Of a DNA stretch of 56,602 nucleotides, positions 28,948-38,193 are shown one piece after another. The stretch covers positions 1 through 56,602 of IMG/VR virus record IMGVR_UViG_3300033064_001798. The stretch is one strand, 5' to 3'. Every line of letters begins with the position of its first letter. Positions within the stretch are counted from its first letter, which is position 1. The notes under the pieces are model-generated. The model saw nothing but the letters and a program-made list of their open reading frames with translations. It did not search any database and was not told where the DNA came from. A program made the translations under genes and the position numbers. The stretch is from a virus.

Positions 28948-29445
28948 ATGGACGAAAATGTAGAAATGGATTATGTGTATATTCCAAAAAGTATAGCAAA
29001 GCAACTTAAAGACTTAGACAATGCAGATGAGCAAGAAAAAATTGTTAAAAAGATTATTGATAAAAAGAAATTAGACATGGAGTATGAAAATGAGCTATTA
29101 GAAGATAGCCTTTTGCAGTTTAAACATGTGTGCCTTAAACACAAAATAGAGTTACAAAAAGTTTATGATGATCAAGAAAAGAAGCTATATGATATGTGGG
29201 AGAGTATGGGTGACGTTCGTAGCAAAATAAGCGCAAATGCTAAAGATCTTTGCAAAGAAATAAACATTATAAGTAGTGAAGTTAGCTCATTAAATAGGAG
29301 CGTCACCACTTTAAAATCCAATATTGGTAATTTAAATTTATATGCCGCTGATAAATTCGCAAGCGTTATTAGACTTGTCCATGATATGAATGATGGAACC
29401 AAAGCTATGTTAAAATCTTTCTTTGAAAACTTTAAAAAGGAATAA
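28948..29445 (+). CDS. coiled-coil hypothetical protein, 165 aa
   Basis: Highly helical, charged sequence with heptad-like spacing over residues 15-90 and 100-125, probably a dimeric coiled coil. No enzyme motif. AAAAGGAG upstream. First gene after the hairpin region, so its expression may depend on that region. Confidence 0.7.
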   Translation: MDENVEMDYVYIPKSIAKQLKDLDNADEQEKIVKKIIDKKKLDMEYENELLEDSLLQFKHVCLKHKIELQKVYDDQEKKLYDMWESMGDVRSKISANAKDLCKEINIISSEVSSLNRSVTTLKSNIGNLNLYAADKFASVIRLVHDMNDGTKAMLKSFFENFKKE

Positions 29446-29448
29446 ATT

Positions 29449-29622
29449 ATGCCAAGTATTGATATTGAACGTGAATTAGAAGAAAGACGTAGAAGATTGT
29501 ACAATTACAGAGATTTTGATAGAGTACTTTCATTATCGTACTATCATAATAATTTGGACAACCTTGTTTACAGGGCATTTGGGCCAGAAAAACAAAATGT
29601 ATGGCATAAAATAACTATTTAA
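29449..29622 (+). CDS. small protein with family-type C-terminus, 57 aa
   Basis: A basic-acidic helical start (IERELEERRRRLYNYRDF) and the C-terminal motif NVWHKITI, but no SH3/KOW-like start. Possibly related to the frameshifted gene at 28097. AAAAAGG precedes ATG; TAA stop. Confidence 0.65.
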   Translation: MPSIDIERELEERRRRLYNYRDFDRVLSLSYYHNNLDNLVYRAFGPEKQNVWHKITI

Positions 29623-29724
29623 AGTTTTAAGAGGAGAGTAAATTATGATATTGCAACAAATACCTATGTTTATAGAGAAAAGGTTGAGGAAACAAGGCGT
29701 ATTACAGCAAAGTTAATTGAGGTT

Positions 29725-29922
29725 ATGACGGAAGTGTGGGATGCTGGTGGGTATTTTACAGAGGGCACTCTTAAAAATATGTCTGCGCATAATTTAATTT
29801 GCACATGTCTAACGAATAAAATTGATATAGATTTTAAATTTTATAAAAATAAAGAAAGCGAAGATTTAAAACTTAAAACTTATATTAAAGCGATTATTGA
29901 AGTTTTAAAGGAGGAGAAATGA
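29725..29922 (+). CDS. hypothetical protein, possibly 5'-damaged
   Basis: 65 residues from ATG 29725, with TTGAGG as ribosome site. In the same frame coding-like sequence (ATNTYVYREKVEETRRITAK) extends upstream to about 29,647, where an ATG with GGAGAG lies one base out of frame at 29645. A one-base deletion there would explain the loss of the original start. Overlaps the next gene by four bases (ATGA). Function unknown. Confidence 0.6.
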   Translation: MTEVWDAGGYFTEGTLKNMSAHNLICTCLTNKIDIDFKFYKNKESEDLKLKTYIKAIIEVLKEEK

Positions 29923-30200
29923 GATTACCAGTGATATACAAGGATCTAACTCCAAGAATGAGATATATTGTTAGAAGTGAATATATCGAACAACAAAATG
30001 GTTTGTGCTTTCATTGTAAAGAGTCGCTAAATGGTAAACCATCTAAAAGTGTATTGAGGTTGCATATTAAAACTTCATTGTTTCCACCTAATTTTTTTAA
30101 ATACCCGATACACTTACATCACGATCACGATACAGGATTAACCATTGGGGTTGTTCATAATCGATGCAACGCTGTACTTTGGCAATATTATGGTAAGTAA
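29919..30200 (+). CDS. endonuclease VII-like HNH/treble-clef protein
   Basis: 93 residues: CFHCKESL near residue 31, HLHHDHDTGLTIGVVHNRCN around 66-85. The CxxC ... HHDHxTG ... HxxCN pattern is that of recombination endonuclease VII-like proteins. T4 gp49 resolves branched DNA; here only the core domain is present. The start overlaps the previous stop (ATGA), with GGAGG upstream. Confidence 0.82.
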   Translation: MRLPVIYKDLTPRMRYIVRSEYIEQQNGLCFHCKESLNGKPSKSVLRLHIKTSLFPPNFFKYPIHLHHDHDTGLTIGVVHNRCNAVLWQYYGK

Positions 30201-30211
30201 GGAGAAATAAA

Positions 30212-31264
30212 ATGGAAAACATAATAAATAACGTAAATGAATTATTACAAGAAAGACATCCAGGTGGAAAATTATTATACTTAATTAAATTTGGTTCACA
30301 CTTATACGGAACAGACACACCAAATTCAGATTTAGACATCAAAGGAATATTTGTTCCAAGTTTTAAAAGTATAGTTATGCAGGACAGGGTGAAAGGCACA
30401 TCATTTTCAACTGGTGACTCTGTTGGCAAAAATACAAATGAAGATATTGATATTGAACTTTGGTCTATACAAAATTGGCTCAATATGGTCGCGAAAGGCG
30501 ATACTGGAGCATTGGACCTTTTGTATTCTTTTACAAACCCTGATTCTATTATTTTTAAAGATGACATTATGGATTTATTATTTAAAGATCCATTGAAATT
30601 ATTCAATCCTAAAAATACGAAAGCTTATGTTGGATATTGCATAGGTCAAGCTAAAAAATATGGTGTTAAAGGATCAAGATTAGGAGTGATTAAAAGGGTT
30701 TATGAGTGGGTTGATAAATATATATCTGATAATGGTAACCTTGATAGAGGTTTAAGGTTATACAGTATTATGGATAACATTTTAGATAATTTTGGCGATT
30801 CATCATATTGTTTTTCAAAAATAATAAAAGCTAAAAAAGGCACCGAATTTTATTACAATGGTGACAGGCAGTTATTTTTAGTTTTATGCGGCAAGATGCA
30901 TCAAAGCAATATAACCATAAGTGAATTTTATATGAGACTCAAATCCCAATATGAAATATATGGTGAAAGGGCTAAATTGGCAGAACAAAACAAAGGTTTA
31001 GATTATAAAGCTTTGTCACATGCTTTAAGGTGTATAATTCAGTGTCAATATTTGTTGACTATGGGTGAAATTAGATTCCCTTTTAGTGGAATTGATTTGG
31101 ATAACATTATGATGGTTAAAACTGGCAGACTGTCATGGAAAGAAATTGAACCCTTGATAGTTAAAGGTTTAAAAGATGTTAATGAATTACAAAAGTCTTC
31201 AACTATTTCTGGAAAAAGAAATGAGAAATTTGTTTACAATGTAGTCGAGATGTGCTATAGGTAG
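30212..31264 (+). CDS. RlaP-like nucleotidyltransferase (RNA repair)
   Basis: 350 residues. DNA polymerase beta-type nucleotidyltransferase signature FGSHLYGTDTPNSDLDIKG (residues 27-45), with the second acidic strand at DIDIELW about 80-86, then a helical C-terminal domain. This fits the RlaP family, recurrent in RNA-repair gene neighbourhoods with RtcB or RNA ligases, both present here. Probable role: nucleotide addition at damaged RNA ends; the exact reaction is unproven. AAGGAG before ATG. Confidence 0.8.
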   Translation: MENIINNVNELLQERHPGGKLLYLIKFGSHLYGTDTPNSDLDIKGIFVPSFKSIVMQDRVKGTSFSTGDSVGKNTNEDIDIELWSIQNWLNMVAKGDTGALDLLYSFTNPDSIIFKDDIMDLLFKDPLKLFNPKNTKAYVGYCIGQAKKYGVKGSRLGVIKRVYEWVDKYISDNGNLDRGLRLYSIMDNILDNFGDSSYCFSKIIKAKKGTEFYYNGDRQLFLVLCGKMHQSNITISEFYMRLKSQYEIYGERAKLAEQNKGLDYKALSHALRCIIQCQYLLTMGEIRFPFSGIDLDNIMMVKTGRLSWKEIEPLIVKGLKDVNELQKSSTISGKRNEKFVYNVVEMCYR

Positions 31265-31278
31265 TTTTACTATTATAT

Positions 31279-31309
31279 ATCAAAAAAATAACCAGCTTTT
31301 TAAAACTTT
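31279..31309 (+). repeat. 31-base direct repeat, copy 2
   Basis: Exact copy of 28901-28931, again in an intergenic position just before a gene start. See copy 1. Confidence 0.7.
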
Positions 31310-31333
31310 GAAATGGAAAAAGGAGGACGTGAC

Positions 31334-31984
31334 ATGAAAAAGAAAACAATTAGCACAATAGGCTACAATCAAATTGAAATAATACAAAACATCATCGAGC
31401 TGCATGTGCCTCAAGGCTTTATCGATTTAGACCCTACTTATTCAAGGGGTGTTTTTTATAAAAAAGGCTTACTAAAAGATCCAGAATATAAATTTGATCT
31501 AATCCCACAAACAAGCGACACAACACAATCATGCGTAACAGATTTACCAATGGATGATAATTCTGTAAACTGCATAATGTTTGACCCACCTTTTATTATG
31601 GGAGGAAAGATTAAAGATAATTGTAAAGATGGAAGTTGCATAATAGGAAAAAGATTCTCGTATTTCAAAAACCCAACAGAACTCCTATCTTTTTATAGAG
31701 CTTCGTTGTTAGAACTTTATAGAATTTTGGATAGTGATGGTGTTTTGATATTTAAATGCCAAGATTGTGTTGTGTCAGCAAAAAATTGCATGAGCCATGC
31801 CGTTGTCATGAAGCAAGCTTACGATATTGGGTTTTACCCAAAAGATCTGTTTATTCTTCTTGCTAAAAGTAGACTTATATCAGGCAAAGTAAAAAAACAA
31901 CAGCATGCCCGTAAATTTCATAGTTATTTTTGGGTTTTCGAGAAAAGAAATAGCAAATTAGATTACAATGATCTTATAGGATAA
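31334..31984 (+). CDS. DNA methyltransferase-like protein
   Basis: 216 residues. MFDPPFIMGG (around residue 83) is a DPPF/Y amino-methyltransferase motif IV, and LDSDGVLIFKCQD is the following strand; IDLDPTYSRGVFY near the N-terminus may be part of the SAM site. Suggests N4- or N6-methylation of DNA, perhaps for restriction evasion. Start 31334 follows AGGAGG. SAM motif I is not clear, so RNA or other substrates are possible. Confidence 0.65.
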   Translation: MKKKTISTIGYNQIEIIQNIIELHVPQGFIDLDPTYSRGVFYKKGLLKDPEYKFDLIPQTSDTTQSCVTDLPMDDNSVNCIMFDPPFIMGGKIKDNCKDGSCIIGKRFSYFKNPTELLSFYRASLLELYRILDSDGVLIFKCQDCVVSAKNCMSHAVVMKQAYDIGFYPKDLFILLAKSRLISGKVKKQQHARKFHSYFWVFEKRNSKLDYNDLIG

Positions 31985-31986
31985 AT

Positions 31987-32334
31987 ATGAAAATATATAA
32001 CAATGAAATAGATAAAAGAAAATGTGCAAAAAGAACAATTATCGCAGTAATTGTAAATAACGGAAAGTATTGGGTTGGTTCTAATTGGTGCAACAAACCA
32101 CAAGATATCTGTCCAAGGCAAGACATGAAAACTGGTGAAGGGTATGGATTATGTGGTAGCATATGTGAGCAAAATTCACATGCCGAAGTAGATGCATGTC
32201 GCAAAGCTGGTGCAGAAGCACGAAATGGCGCTTTGTTGTTGTTTAACCATTATTATTGTTGTGATAATTGTAAAGAAGTTATAGATGGGCATGGTATAAA
32301 ATCTGTAATTGTGGTTGATGATGGGAAAATTTAA
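31987..32334 (+). CDS. cytidine/deoxycytidylate deaminase-like protein
   Basis: 115 residues. Zinc-site motif SHAEVDACRKAG (His plus catalytic Glu) around residue 64 and the second motif YCCDNC around 90-95. Deaminase family; in phages usually dCMP deaminase making dUMP for thymidylate synthase. The thymidylate synthase-like gene is at 36550. Substrate is inferred from context; the protein is shorter than T4 dCMP deaminase. Confidence 0.78.
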   Translation: MKIYNNEIDKRKCAKRTIIAVIVNNGKYWVGSNWCNKPQDICPRQDMKTGEGYGLCGSICEQNSHAEVDACRKAGAEARNGALLLFNHYYCCDNCKEVIDGHGIKSVIVVDDGKI

Positions 32335-32361
32335 ATATTTTAAAACTAAATTGGGGTAAAC

Positions 32362-33936
32362 ATGAACATAAAAAAACGAAAGCCAAGCCTTGCAGAGGTT
32401 GACACAGAAAGACGCATATTAACTGGCATGATAGTTAATTCAGAGTTTCTTGAAAATATGTCTTCAATTTTTACAGCAAGTTTGTTCAAACAAGATTATA
32501 TGAACCAAATTGGCATTTTCTGTATAGATTTTCATAAGAAATATGGCAAGAGTCCAAATCGCCATATAGAATCTATATTTGACAAGATGAACATATCGGA
32601 AGATAAGACAAAACTTGTTGAGAAATTCCTATATACTTTATCTGATGAATACGAGTCTTCAAGTTTGGATTCTGCCGATTTTATGTATGAAGAAGCAATT
32701 AATTATTTCGAGCGATTTAAAGTTTTAAATGTCGCCAATAAAGCTGAGAAATTATTAGTAAGTGGTAATATTGAAGAAGCTCAGAAGGTGATTGGTGATT
32801 ATAAGCCTGTGGATGCGGTTAAAATAGATAATATTGGAGTATATGATCCTCGCATAGCTGTGTTTTCAGATGAGGTTAGAGATCGTAATTTCTTGTTTAG
32901 ACCGCCTGGAGACTTTGGTGATTTCATAGGTAATGTTAACAGAAAGGAATTAGTTGCAGCAGTAGCAGCATCTGGAATTGGTAAGTCGTGGGTTTTACAG
33001 TATTTATCTGAAATTGCAACGCTACACGGTGAAGATACCCTATTCATATCTATGGAGATGGGTTCCAATCAGATGCTTAGTAGGTATAGGTCTTCTATTA
33101 TGAGAAGGCCTATAGATTTAGTTGGAAACGACTTTTTAATGTCTGAATGGGATTGCTATCACAACCAGATTGGCACTTGTAACAATTTTAAAAAGATAAA
33201 TAAAATTAAACTTTATCGAGATGGTAAATTACCAAGTTTTGAAGGCTCACCAATTTCCTATAGAACGTGTACGTTGTGCAGGGGTAGCAATGAATTTGAA
33301 CCAGCTATATGGTATAAAAAGATTTATAAAAAAAGCATAACGGATGAAGATTTTGAGAAATTTATAAAGAAGTCGAAACCTATTATGGCAAGGCGTGGTA
33401 AAATCCATTTCGCTGAGTTTCCTATGGATACGTTAAGTATTGATAAATTTAGGTCATATTTAAATCTTTTAAAGTCGAAATATAACTTTAACCCAAGTTC
33501 AATATTTGTAGATTATGCTGATAAGATGGAAAAAAGTAACAACAACCAGTATAGACACCAGATAGGCCAAATTTGGGGTTTTTTAAAAGCGTTGGCTCAA
33601 GAATTAGATGTTGCATTGATAACAGCGAGTCAGTCCAATACATCAAGGAACCCATATAAAAATATTGACAGAGGGGCATTAGAGGAGAGTATTTTGAAAT
33701 TAAATTTATGTGATAAAATGTTTTCAATAAATCAGACACCAGATGAACGTGAATATGGCAAATATAGGTTTAGAATGATGAAACAGAGAAGTTCTGATTA
33801 TTCATTGATAAAAGAGTTGCATGTTATTAATAATTTAGCTCTTGGTAGAGCTTATGTTGATGGGGTTATAGCAAACATACCAAAAGAAGAGCTAAGTAAA
33901 TCGAAGAAGGAGCAAGAGAAATATGACAATAAATAA
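32362..33936 (+). CDS. DnaB-like replicative helicase
   Basis: 524 residues. N-terminal helical domain, RecA-like domain with Walker A AASGIGKS around residue 204, LFISMEMG after it, and Walker B SIFVDYADKM around 381. An insertion with four cysteines (WDCYHNQIGTC ... CTLC, about 260-310) could bind zinc, unusual for DnaB. It would unwind DNA at the fork with the loader at 27538 and primase at 12795. Its last codons overlap the start of an HNH gene. Confidence 0.88.
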   Translation: MNIKKRKPSLAEVDTERRILTGMIVNSEFLENMSSIFTASLFKQDYMNQIGIFCIDFHKKYGKSPNRHIESIFDKMNISEDKTKLVEKFLYTLSDEYESSSLDSADFMYEEAINYFERFKVLNVANKAEKLLVSGNIEEAQKVIGDYKPVDAVKIDNIGVYDPRIAVFSDEVRDRNFLFRPPGDFGDFIGNVNRKELVAAVAASGIGKSWVLQYLSEIATLHGEDTLFISMEMGSNQMLSRYRSSIMRRPIDLVGNDFLMSEWDCYHNQIGTCNNFKKINKIKLYRDGKLPSFEGSPISYRTCTLCRGSNEFEPAIWYKKIYKKSITDEDFEKFIKKSKPIMARRGKIHFAEFPMDTLSIDKFRSYLNLLKSKYNFNPSSIFVDYADKMEKSNNNQYRHQIGQIWGFLKALAQELDVALITASQSNTSRNPYKNIDRGALEESILKLNLCDKMFSINQTPDEREYGKYRFRMMKQRSSDYSLIKELHVINNLALGRAYVDGVIANIPKEELSKSKKEQEKYDNK

Positions 33937-34513
33937 AGAAGACCTATTGACACAGGAAAAATTGAAAGAATTGTTACACTATAACCCTGATACCGGATTA
34001 TTCACTTGGCGTGAACGTGTCGGTGATAGTCAAGGTGTTAAAATGTTTAATGGTAGATTTGCAGGTACGGTTGCAGGGCATGTGTGGCACACAATAGGAG
34101 GATTAAACATTATAGGCAAATAAATATTACAATTACAATAAACAAAAAACACTATACATTCTTAGCCCATAGGTTAGCATGGCTTTATATGACAGGTGAA
34201 TGGCCCGAAAAGCATATAGATCATATAAACGGAGAGGCAACTGATAATAGATTTGTTAATCTGAGAGATGTTGCCCATGAAGAAAATAGTAAAAATTTAA
34301 AAATTAGATATGGCAATACATCTGGGTTTACTGGTGTAAATTTGCATAAAATAAAATATAAAGATAAAATTTATGAGTATTGGTTAGCGCGAATAATGGT
34401 TGATTATAAAAATATTAAAATAGGGCTATTCAAAAACAAACAAGACGGCCATAGACGCACGAAAAAGTGCGAACATTAAATATGGGTTCCACGAAAATCA
34501 TGGGGAAAGATAA
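33923..34513 (+). pseudogene. broken HNH/AP2 homing endonuclease gene
   Basis: Starts TINKEDLLTQEKLKELLHYNP inside the helicase 3' end, is frameshifted near 34,090 and again near 34,440. HNH part (LAHRLAWLYMTGEWP, HIDHINGEATDNRF) and AP2-like part (SGFTGVNLHK; IDARKSANIKYGFHENHGER) remain. Two indels make it non-functional. Confidence 0.9.
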
Positions 34514-34521
34514 AATAATAC

Positions 34522-34549
34522 TTGACAAACTATAAAATACGTGTTAATT
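34522..34549 (+). promoter_or_regulatory. sigma-70-like promoter, rightward
   Basis: TTGACA (34522-34527), 16-bp spacer ending GTG, TTAATT (34544-34549). Directly after the broken HNH gene and before the DNA ligase gene. Confidence 0.7.
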
Positions 34550-34579
34550 ATATTTAAACTTAAAGAAAAGGAGAACTAA

Positions 34580-35692
34580 ATGATAGAAATTTTACCAACA
34601 CTTTATTCCAAAGCATCAAATGGGAAAATTAAACGATGGTTAGTATCTGCCATATTATTAGAAGATGGTACGGCGATATTGAGAAAAGAGCATGGGTACG
34701 CAGATGGGAGGCAAATAACGTCAGACAAGAAGATAAAAACTGGCAAAAATATCGGACGTTCAAACGAAACGACTCCATTTGAGCAAGCTTTATCAGAGGC
34801 AAAGTCTGCTTTTAAGAAGAAGACAGATATCGATTCAAGGGAGACAATTGAAGAAGCTCAAAATCTTAAAATATTGCTACCTATGTTGGCTCAAAATTAC
34901 AAAGATCACATGGATAAAGTTACATTCCCATGTTACGCACAGCCTAAACTTAATGGAGTTAGGTGTTTAGGAGATGTTAAAACTGATGTTGATTTTAAGA
35001 GCAGAAAAAACAAGAGTTATAATAGTACATTACAGCACTTGGTTAAGCCATTAAAAGATATGGGTAGCAATTGGGTAGCAGATGGTGAAATATTTCACCC
35101 AGATATGACATTTCAAGAGATTATTAGAAGGGTTAAAAAATATAGAAAGGGTCAATCTGAAAAATTGCAATTTTGGATTTATGACATAATTGATGAGAAT
35201 AAGCCATTTACTGAAAGGCTTGATGACCTTATGGGATTTTTTCTCAGCACTAATCATGAAACACGCGGTAATTTAGTTTTCGTTCCAACTTTACAAATAG
35301 ATAGTCATGAGGAATTAAAGCGCCTACATGATGAATATGTCGTAAATGGTTACGAGGGTTTAATAATTAGAAGTAAAGAAGGTATGTATAAACTTGGTAA
35401 AAGAAGTTTCGATTTACTTAAATATAAAGAGTTTTTCGATCAGGAGTTTGTAATTATCGGTGGTCAAGATGGTCACGGAACAGACGAGGGCTGTGTTACC
35501 TTTATTTGTCAAAATCCTAAAAATGGTGAGACATTTGATGTAAGGCCAAGAGGTACGGTTGAAATGAGGAGAGAATGGTTTAAAGATTTAGATAATATAG
35601 TTGGAAAAAGGTTGACTGTCAGATATCAGGAATTGTCTGAGGGATTGCAACCAATTTTTCCAGTCGGTTTGGCAATTAGAGACTATGAGTAA
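34580..35692 (+). CDS. ATP-dependent DNA ligase with WGR-like N-terminus
   Basis: 370 residues. Residues 1-80 look like a WGR-type domain (GKIKRWLVSAILL ... HGYADGRQ). The nucleotidyltransferase part has motif I KLNGVR (adenylated Lys around residue 123), motif III ADGEIF, motif IV YEGLIIR and motif V LLKYKEF, then an OB-fold. It seals nicks in replication and repair. AAAGGAG before ATG; own promoter. Confidence 0.9.
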   Translation: MIEILPTLYSKASNGKIKRWLVSAILLEDGTAILRKEHGYADGRQITSDKKIKTGKNIGRSNETTPFEQALSEAKSAFKKKTDIDSRETIEEAQNLKILLPMLAQNYKDHMDKVTFPCYAQPKLNGVRCLGDVKTDVDFKSRKNKSYNSTLQHLVKPLKDMGSNWVADGEIFHPDMTFQEIIRRVKKYRKGQSEKLQFWIYDIIDENKPFTERLDDLMGFFLSTNHETRGNLVFVPTLQIDSHEELKRLHDEYVVNGYEGLIIRSKEGMYKLGKRSFDLLKYKEFFDQEFVIIGGQDGHGTDEGCVTFICQNPKNGETFDVRPRGTVEMRREWFKDLDNIVGKRLTVRYQELSEGLQPIFPVGLAIRDYE

Positions 35693-35708
35693 TAACAGGA
35701 GATAAATA

Positions 35709-36536
35709 ATGCAAAGAAAAACAATACAGAAATCACTAAACAAAAAGTTTAACGATTGGCTAAAAAGTATCAATGATGAAGATCTAAGAAAAAACATCAA
35801 AGAAAACACCATTATTACTGGTGGATGTATTACATCTATGTTTTTAAAAGAAAGAATTAATGATTTTGATGTTTATTTTACAAACAAAGATACACTATTA
35901 AAAACGATGAACTATTATGTTAACATATTTTTAGAAAATAATAAAAACTGGTTAAGAGGCACAAAGGGCATTGACGTTCAAGAAAGCAGTGATGGTCAAG
36001 ATGTTAAGATTTTTATAAGATCGTCTGGATATGCAAAAGGCGTTGCGTCAGACAAGCCATACAATCCTGTATTTTTAACAGGAAACTCAATAACATTATC
36101 CAATAAAATGCAAATAGTTACAAGATTTTATGGTGATGCAGAGGAAATTCATTCAAATTATGATTTTGTACATTGTACTAATTATTGGACAAGTTCTGAT
36201 GGTAAACTTTATACAAATGTTGATGCTCTTGAAGCCATATTAGCTAAAACACTTTACTATCAAGGTTCCAAGTTCCCATTATGCTCAGTTATCAGAACAA
36301 GAAAGTTTATAAAAAGAGGATGGAAAATAAACGCAGGTGCTTATCTTAAAATGTGTTTTCAAATATCTAAAATGGACTTAACAGATGTTGATGTTCTTGA
36401 AGATCAATTAATGGGTGTTGATTCAGCATATTTCTCTTGGCTTATAAAAATAATGAAAAAAGACATGAAAGATGATCCAGATTTTAGTGTAGATAATGAA
36501 TATATTTGCAAACTTGTTGATAGAGTGTTTAATTAA
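35709..36536 (+). CDS. nucleotidyltransferase-like phage protein, 275 aa
   Basis: ITGGCITSMFLKERINDFDVYF (about 36-57) resembles the GG-S-xxx-DxD element of polymerase-beta-like nucleotidyltransferases, followed later by HSNYDFVHCTNYW. Similar unassigned proteins occur in large phages. The active-site pattern is incomplete as read here, so catalytic activity is uncertain. AGGAG before ATG. Confidence 0.55.
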   Translation: MQRKTIQKSLNKKFNDWLKSINDEDLRKNIKENTIITGGCITSMFLKERINDFDVYFTNKDTLLKTMNYYVNIFLENNKNWLRGTKGIDVQESSDGQDVKIFIRSSGYAKGVASDKPYNPVFLTGNSITLSNKMQIVTRFYGDAEEIHSNYDFVHCTNYWTSSDGKLYTNVDALEAILAKTLYYQGSKFPLCSVIRTRKFIKRGWKINAGAYLKMCFQISKMDLTDVDVLEDQLMGVDSAYFSWLIKIMKKDMKDDPDFSVDNEYICKLVDRVFN

Positions 36537-36549
36537 AAGGAGAAATAAA

Positions 36550-37266
36550 ATGGATTTTAAAATTACAACAATTAAAGCAGTAGACATACAGGACGCATGG
36601 TTTCAATGTATCAGTAAGATTGTAGATGATGGGTTCAGATATGAAATAGAACATGGTTCGTATGTTGGTCAGACTAGATTAGAATTTGATCAAATAACAA
36701 TTTACATTGATAAACCATATTCAGAACCGTATGATTCTATGTTACCACAAATACCATCACATTTAAACATCCCAAACCCTGTTGCAAATGGGTATATTGA
36801 ACAATATATGCCATACCTCATGACAGATACCATTGAAGACAGTGAGCAATATACTTATGGTAGCAGGATAAACGAATATTTATGTGGCTACCCACATAGG
36901 GGCGATGTAGAGTATTGTTGGTCTGGTGGTCAAGTTGACTATTGGATTAACCAGCTAAAGAATACAAAAAATACAAATCAAGCAATATTGCAAGTTGGAC
37001 AACCTAATGATTGCTTTCTTGATGATCCTCCATGTTTACGTCAAATTGATATGAGAGTCAAAGACAATAAACTAATCTTCTACCCATATTTTAGAAGCTG
37101 GGATTTGTACGGAGGTTTTCCTGCAAATTTAGCAGGAATTGCAGTTTTACAGAAATATATGGCAGACGAAATTGGTGTTGAATCTGGCCCTATATGCGCC
37201 AGTAGTAAGGGTTTGCATATTTATGGATATGTTGAAGACCTTGTTAAATTGAGAGTGGGCAAATAA
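36550..37266 (+). CDS. thymidylate synthase-like protein (ThyA fold)
   Basis: 238 residues, short as in archaeal-type enzymes. DDPPCLRQIDMR contains the catalytic Cys, then YFRSWDL matches the phosphate-binding RS, and FPANLAG includes the Asn that selects uracil nucleotides (dCMP hydroxymethylases have Asp). So dUMP is the likely substrate; product dTMP or a hydroxymethyl/other modified dUMP cannot be decided. Start 36550 follows AAGGAG. Confidence 0.8.
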   Translation: MDFKITTIKAVDIQDAWFQCISKIVDDGFRYEIEHGSYVGQTRLEFDQITIYIDKPYSEPYDSMLPQIPSHLNIPNPVANGYIEQYMPYLMTDTIEDSEQYTYGSRINEYLCGYPHRGDVEYCWSGGQVDYWINQLKNTKNTNQAILQVGQPNDCFLDDPPCLRQIDMRVKDNKLIFYPYFRSWDLYGGFPANLAGIAVLQKYMADEIGVESGPICASSKGLHIYGYVEDLVKLRVGK

Positions 37267-37533
37267 TGCTAACTAAATATAATATGGATAAAGAATATGT
37301 TAGTATGCATATCGAAGAAGGTAAAGAGTTCATGGGTGTGTCATGTGAAAATTGTCATGTCAAGGTAAATATGTTAAGGCCACAAAAATTGTGAATGTGG
37401 AGCATATAACATATTGATGGATGGGCACTTTACAAAACCGTTCTTTGCGCCTGATTTTGGCCCTCCTGCAAGTATTATAGAATTTGAGGGGAAATTTAAT
37501 AAAATATTTGATGATTCACTTTATATGTCGTAA
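37266..37533 (+). pseudogene. frameshifted zinc-ribbon gene
   Basis: First frame: 42 residues with SCENCHV, stopping at 37394. The partner knuckle NCECGAYN and the rest of the protein, to DDSLYMS-stop at 37533, are in another frame from an A5 run near 37,383. Together they form one zinc ribbon of ~89 residues. A one-base change would repair it. Starts in TAATG overlap with the thymidylate synthase-like gene. Confidence 0.7.
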
Positions 37534-37545
37534 AAGGAGGTTGAT

Positions 37546-37782
37546 ATGATAAAATTATTAAGACAAATGCTTGGTATTGGTGAGAACTTTTGTGTAGACT
37601 GTAGATACTTCAGGGCGGAAACAATTTGTGGTCATAGATGCACACACGACTACAGAAAGTTAAAGTTTGTAGACCAAGTGACAGGAGAGAGGCGCAGTTA
37701 TGATAACGATTGTACCTCTGTAAAACAACGGTATTGCAGATTACATGAACCAATGAAAACAAAAATAGATATTATAATTTAA
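37546..37782 (+). CDS. cysteine-rich small protein, 78 aa
   Basis: CVDCRYF, CGHRCTH, DC and YCRLH suggest one or two zinc sites. Residues RSYDNDCTSVKQ resemble small zinc proteins of phages. AAAGGAGG before ATG. The end TKIDIII recalls the small-family C-terminus loosely. Confidence 0.65.
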   Translation: MIKLLRQMLGIGENFCVDCRYFRAETICGHRCTHDYRKLKFVDQVTGERRSYDNDCTSVKQRYCRLHEPMKTKIDIII

Positions 37783-37794
37783 CGGAGGTTAACT

Positions 37795-38190
37795 ATGAAA
37801 AAAAGATTATTGATAGATTTACCATTTGGCAATTTAAATAGAAATCGTGTTTTAACAAAAACAGGGTGTTCCTTCTATATTGATAATGGCGCAACTATAT
37901 ATAAAGATGGTGGAATGTCGAGCAATGCTAGGAGCGTGTTTACAGATAAGGAATCAGAAATACTTGAAGCGATTTGGGAAAATGAAAAATGGTTTGTTGA
38001 AGCTACTTTTAATCATTTAGAGATTGAAGCATCAATTGATAATATTAAAATAAATTTTGACTCTTTAGACTTAGAAGACGTTCAAACGTTAGCAAGAGGA
38101 ATAAAGCACTGTTTAATTATGCATTATGGTCAAGACTCTGAGAGTTATGTGTGGGACAAATTTAAAGATTTTACAATTAGTATTAAATAA
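37795..38190 (+). CDS. hypothetical protein, 131 aa
   Basis: Mixed alpha/beta protein without recognised motifs. ACGGAGG before ATG. A promoter lies directly after its stop, so it ends a transcription unit. Confidence 0.65.
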   Translation: MKKRLLIDLPFGNLNRNRVLTKTGCSFYIDNGATIYKDGGMSSNARSVFTDKESEILEAIWENEKWFVEATFNHLEIEASIDNIKINFDSLDLEDVQTLARGIKHCLIMHYGQDSESYVWDKFKDFTISIK

Positions 38191-38193
38191 CTA

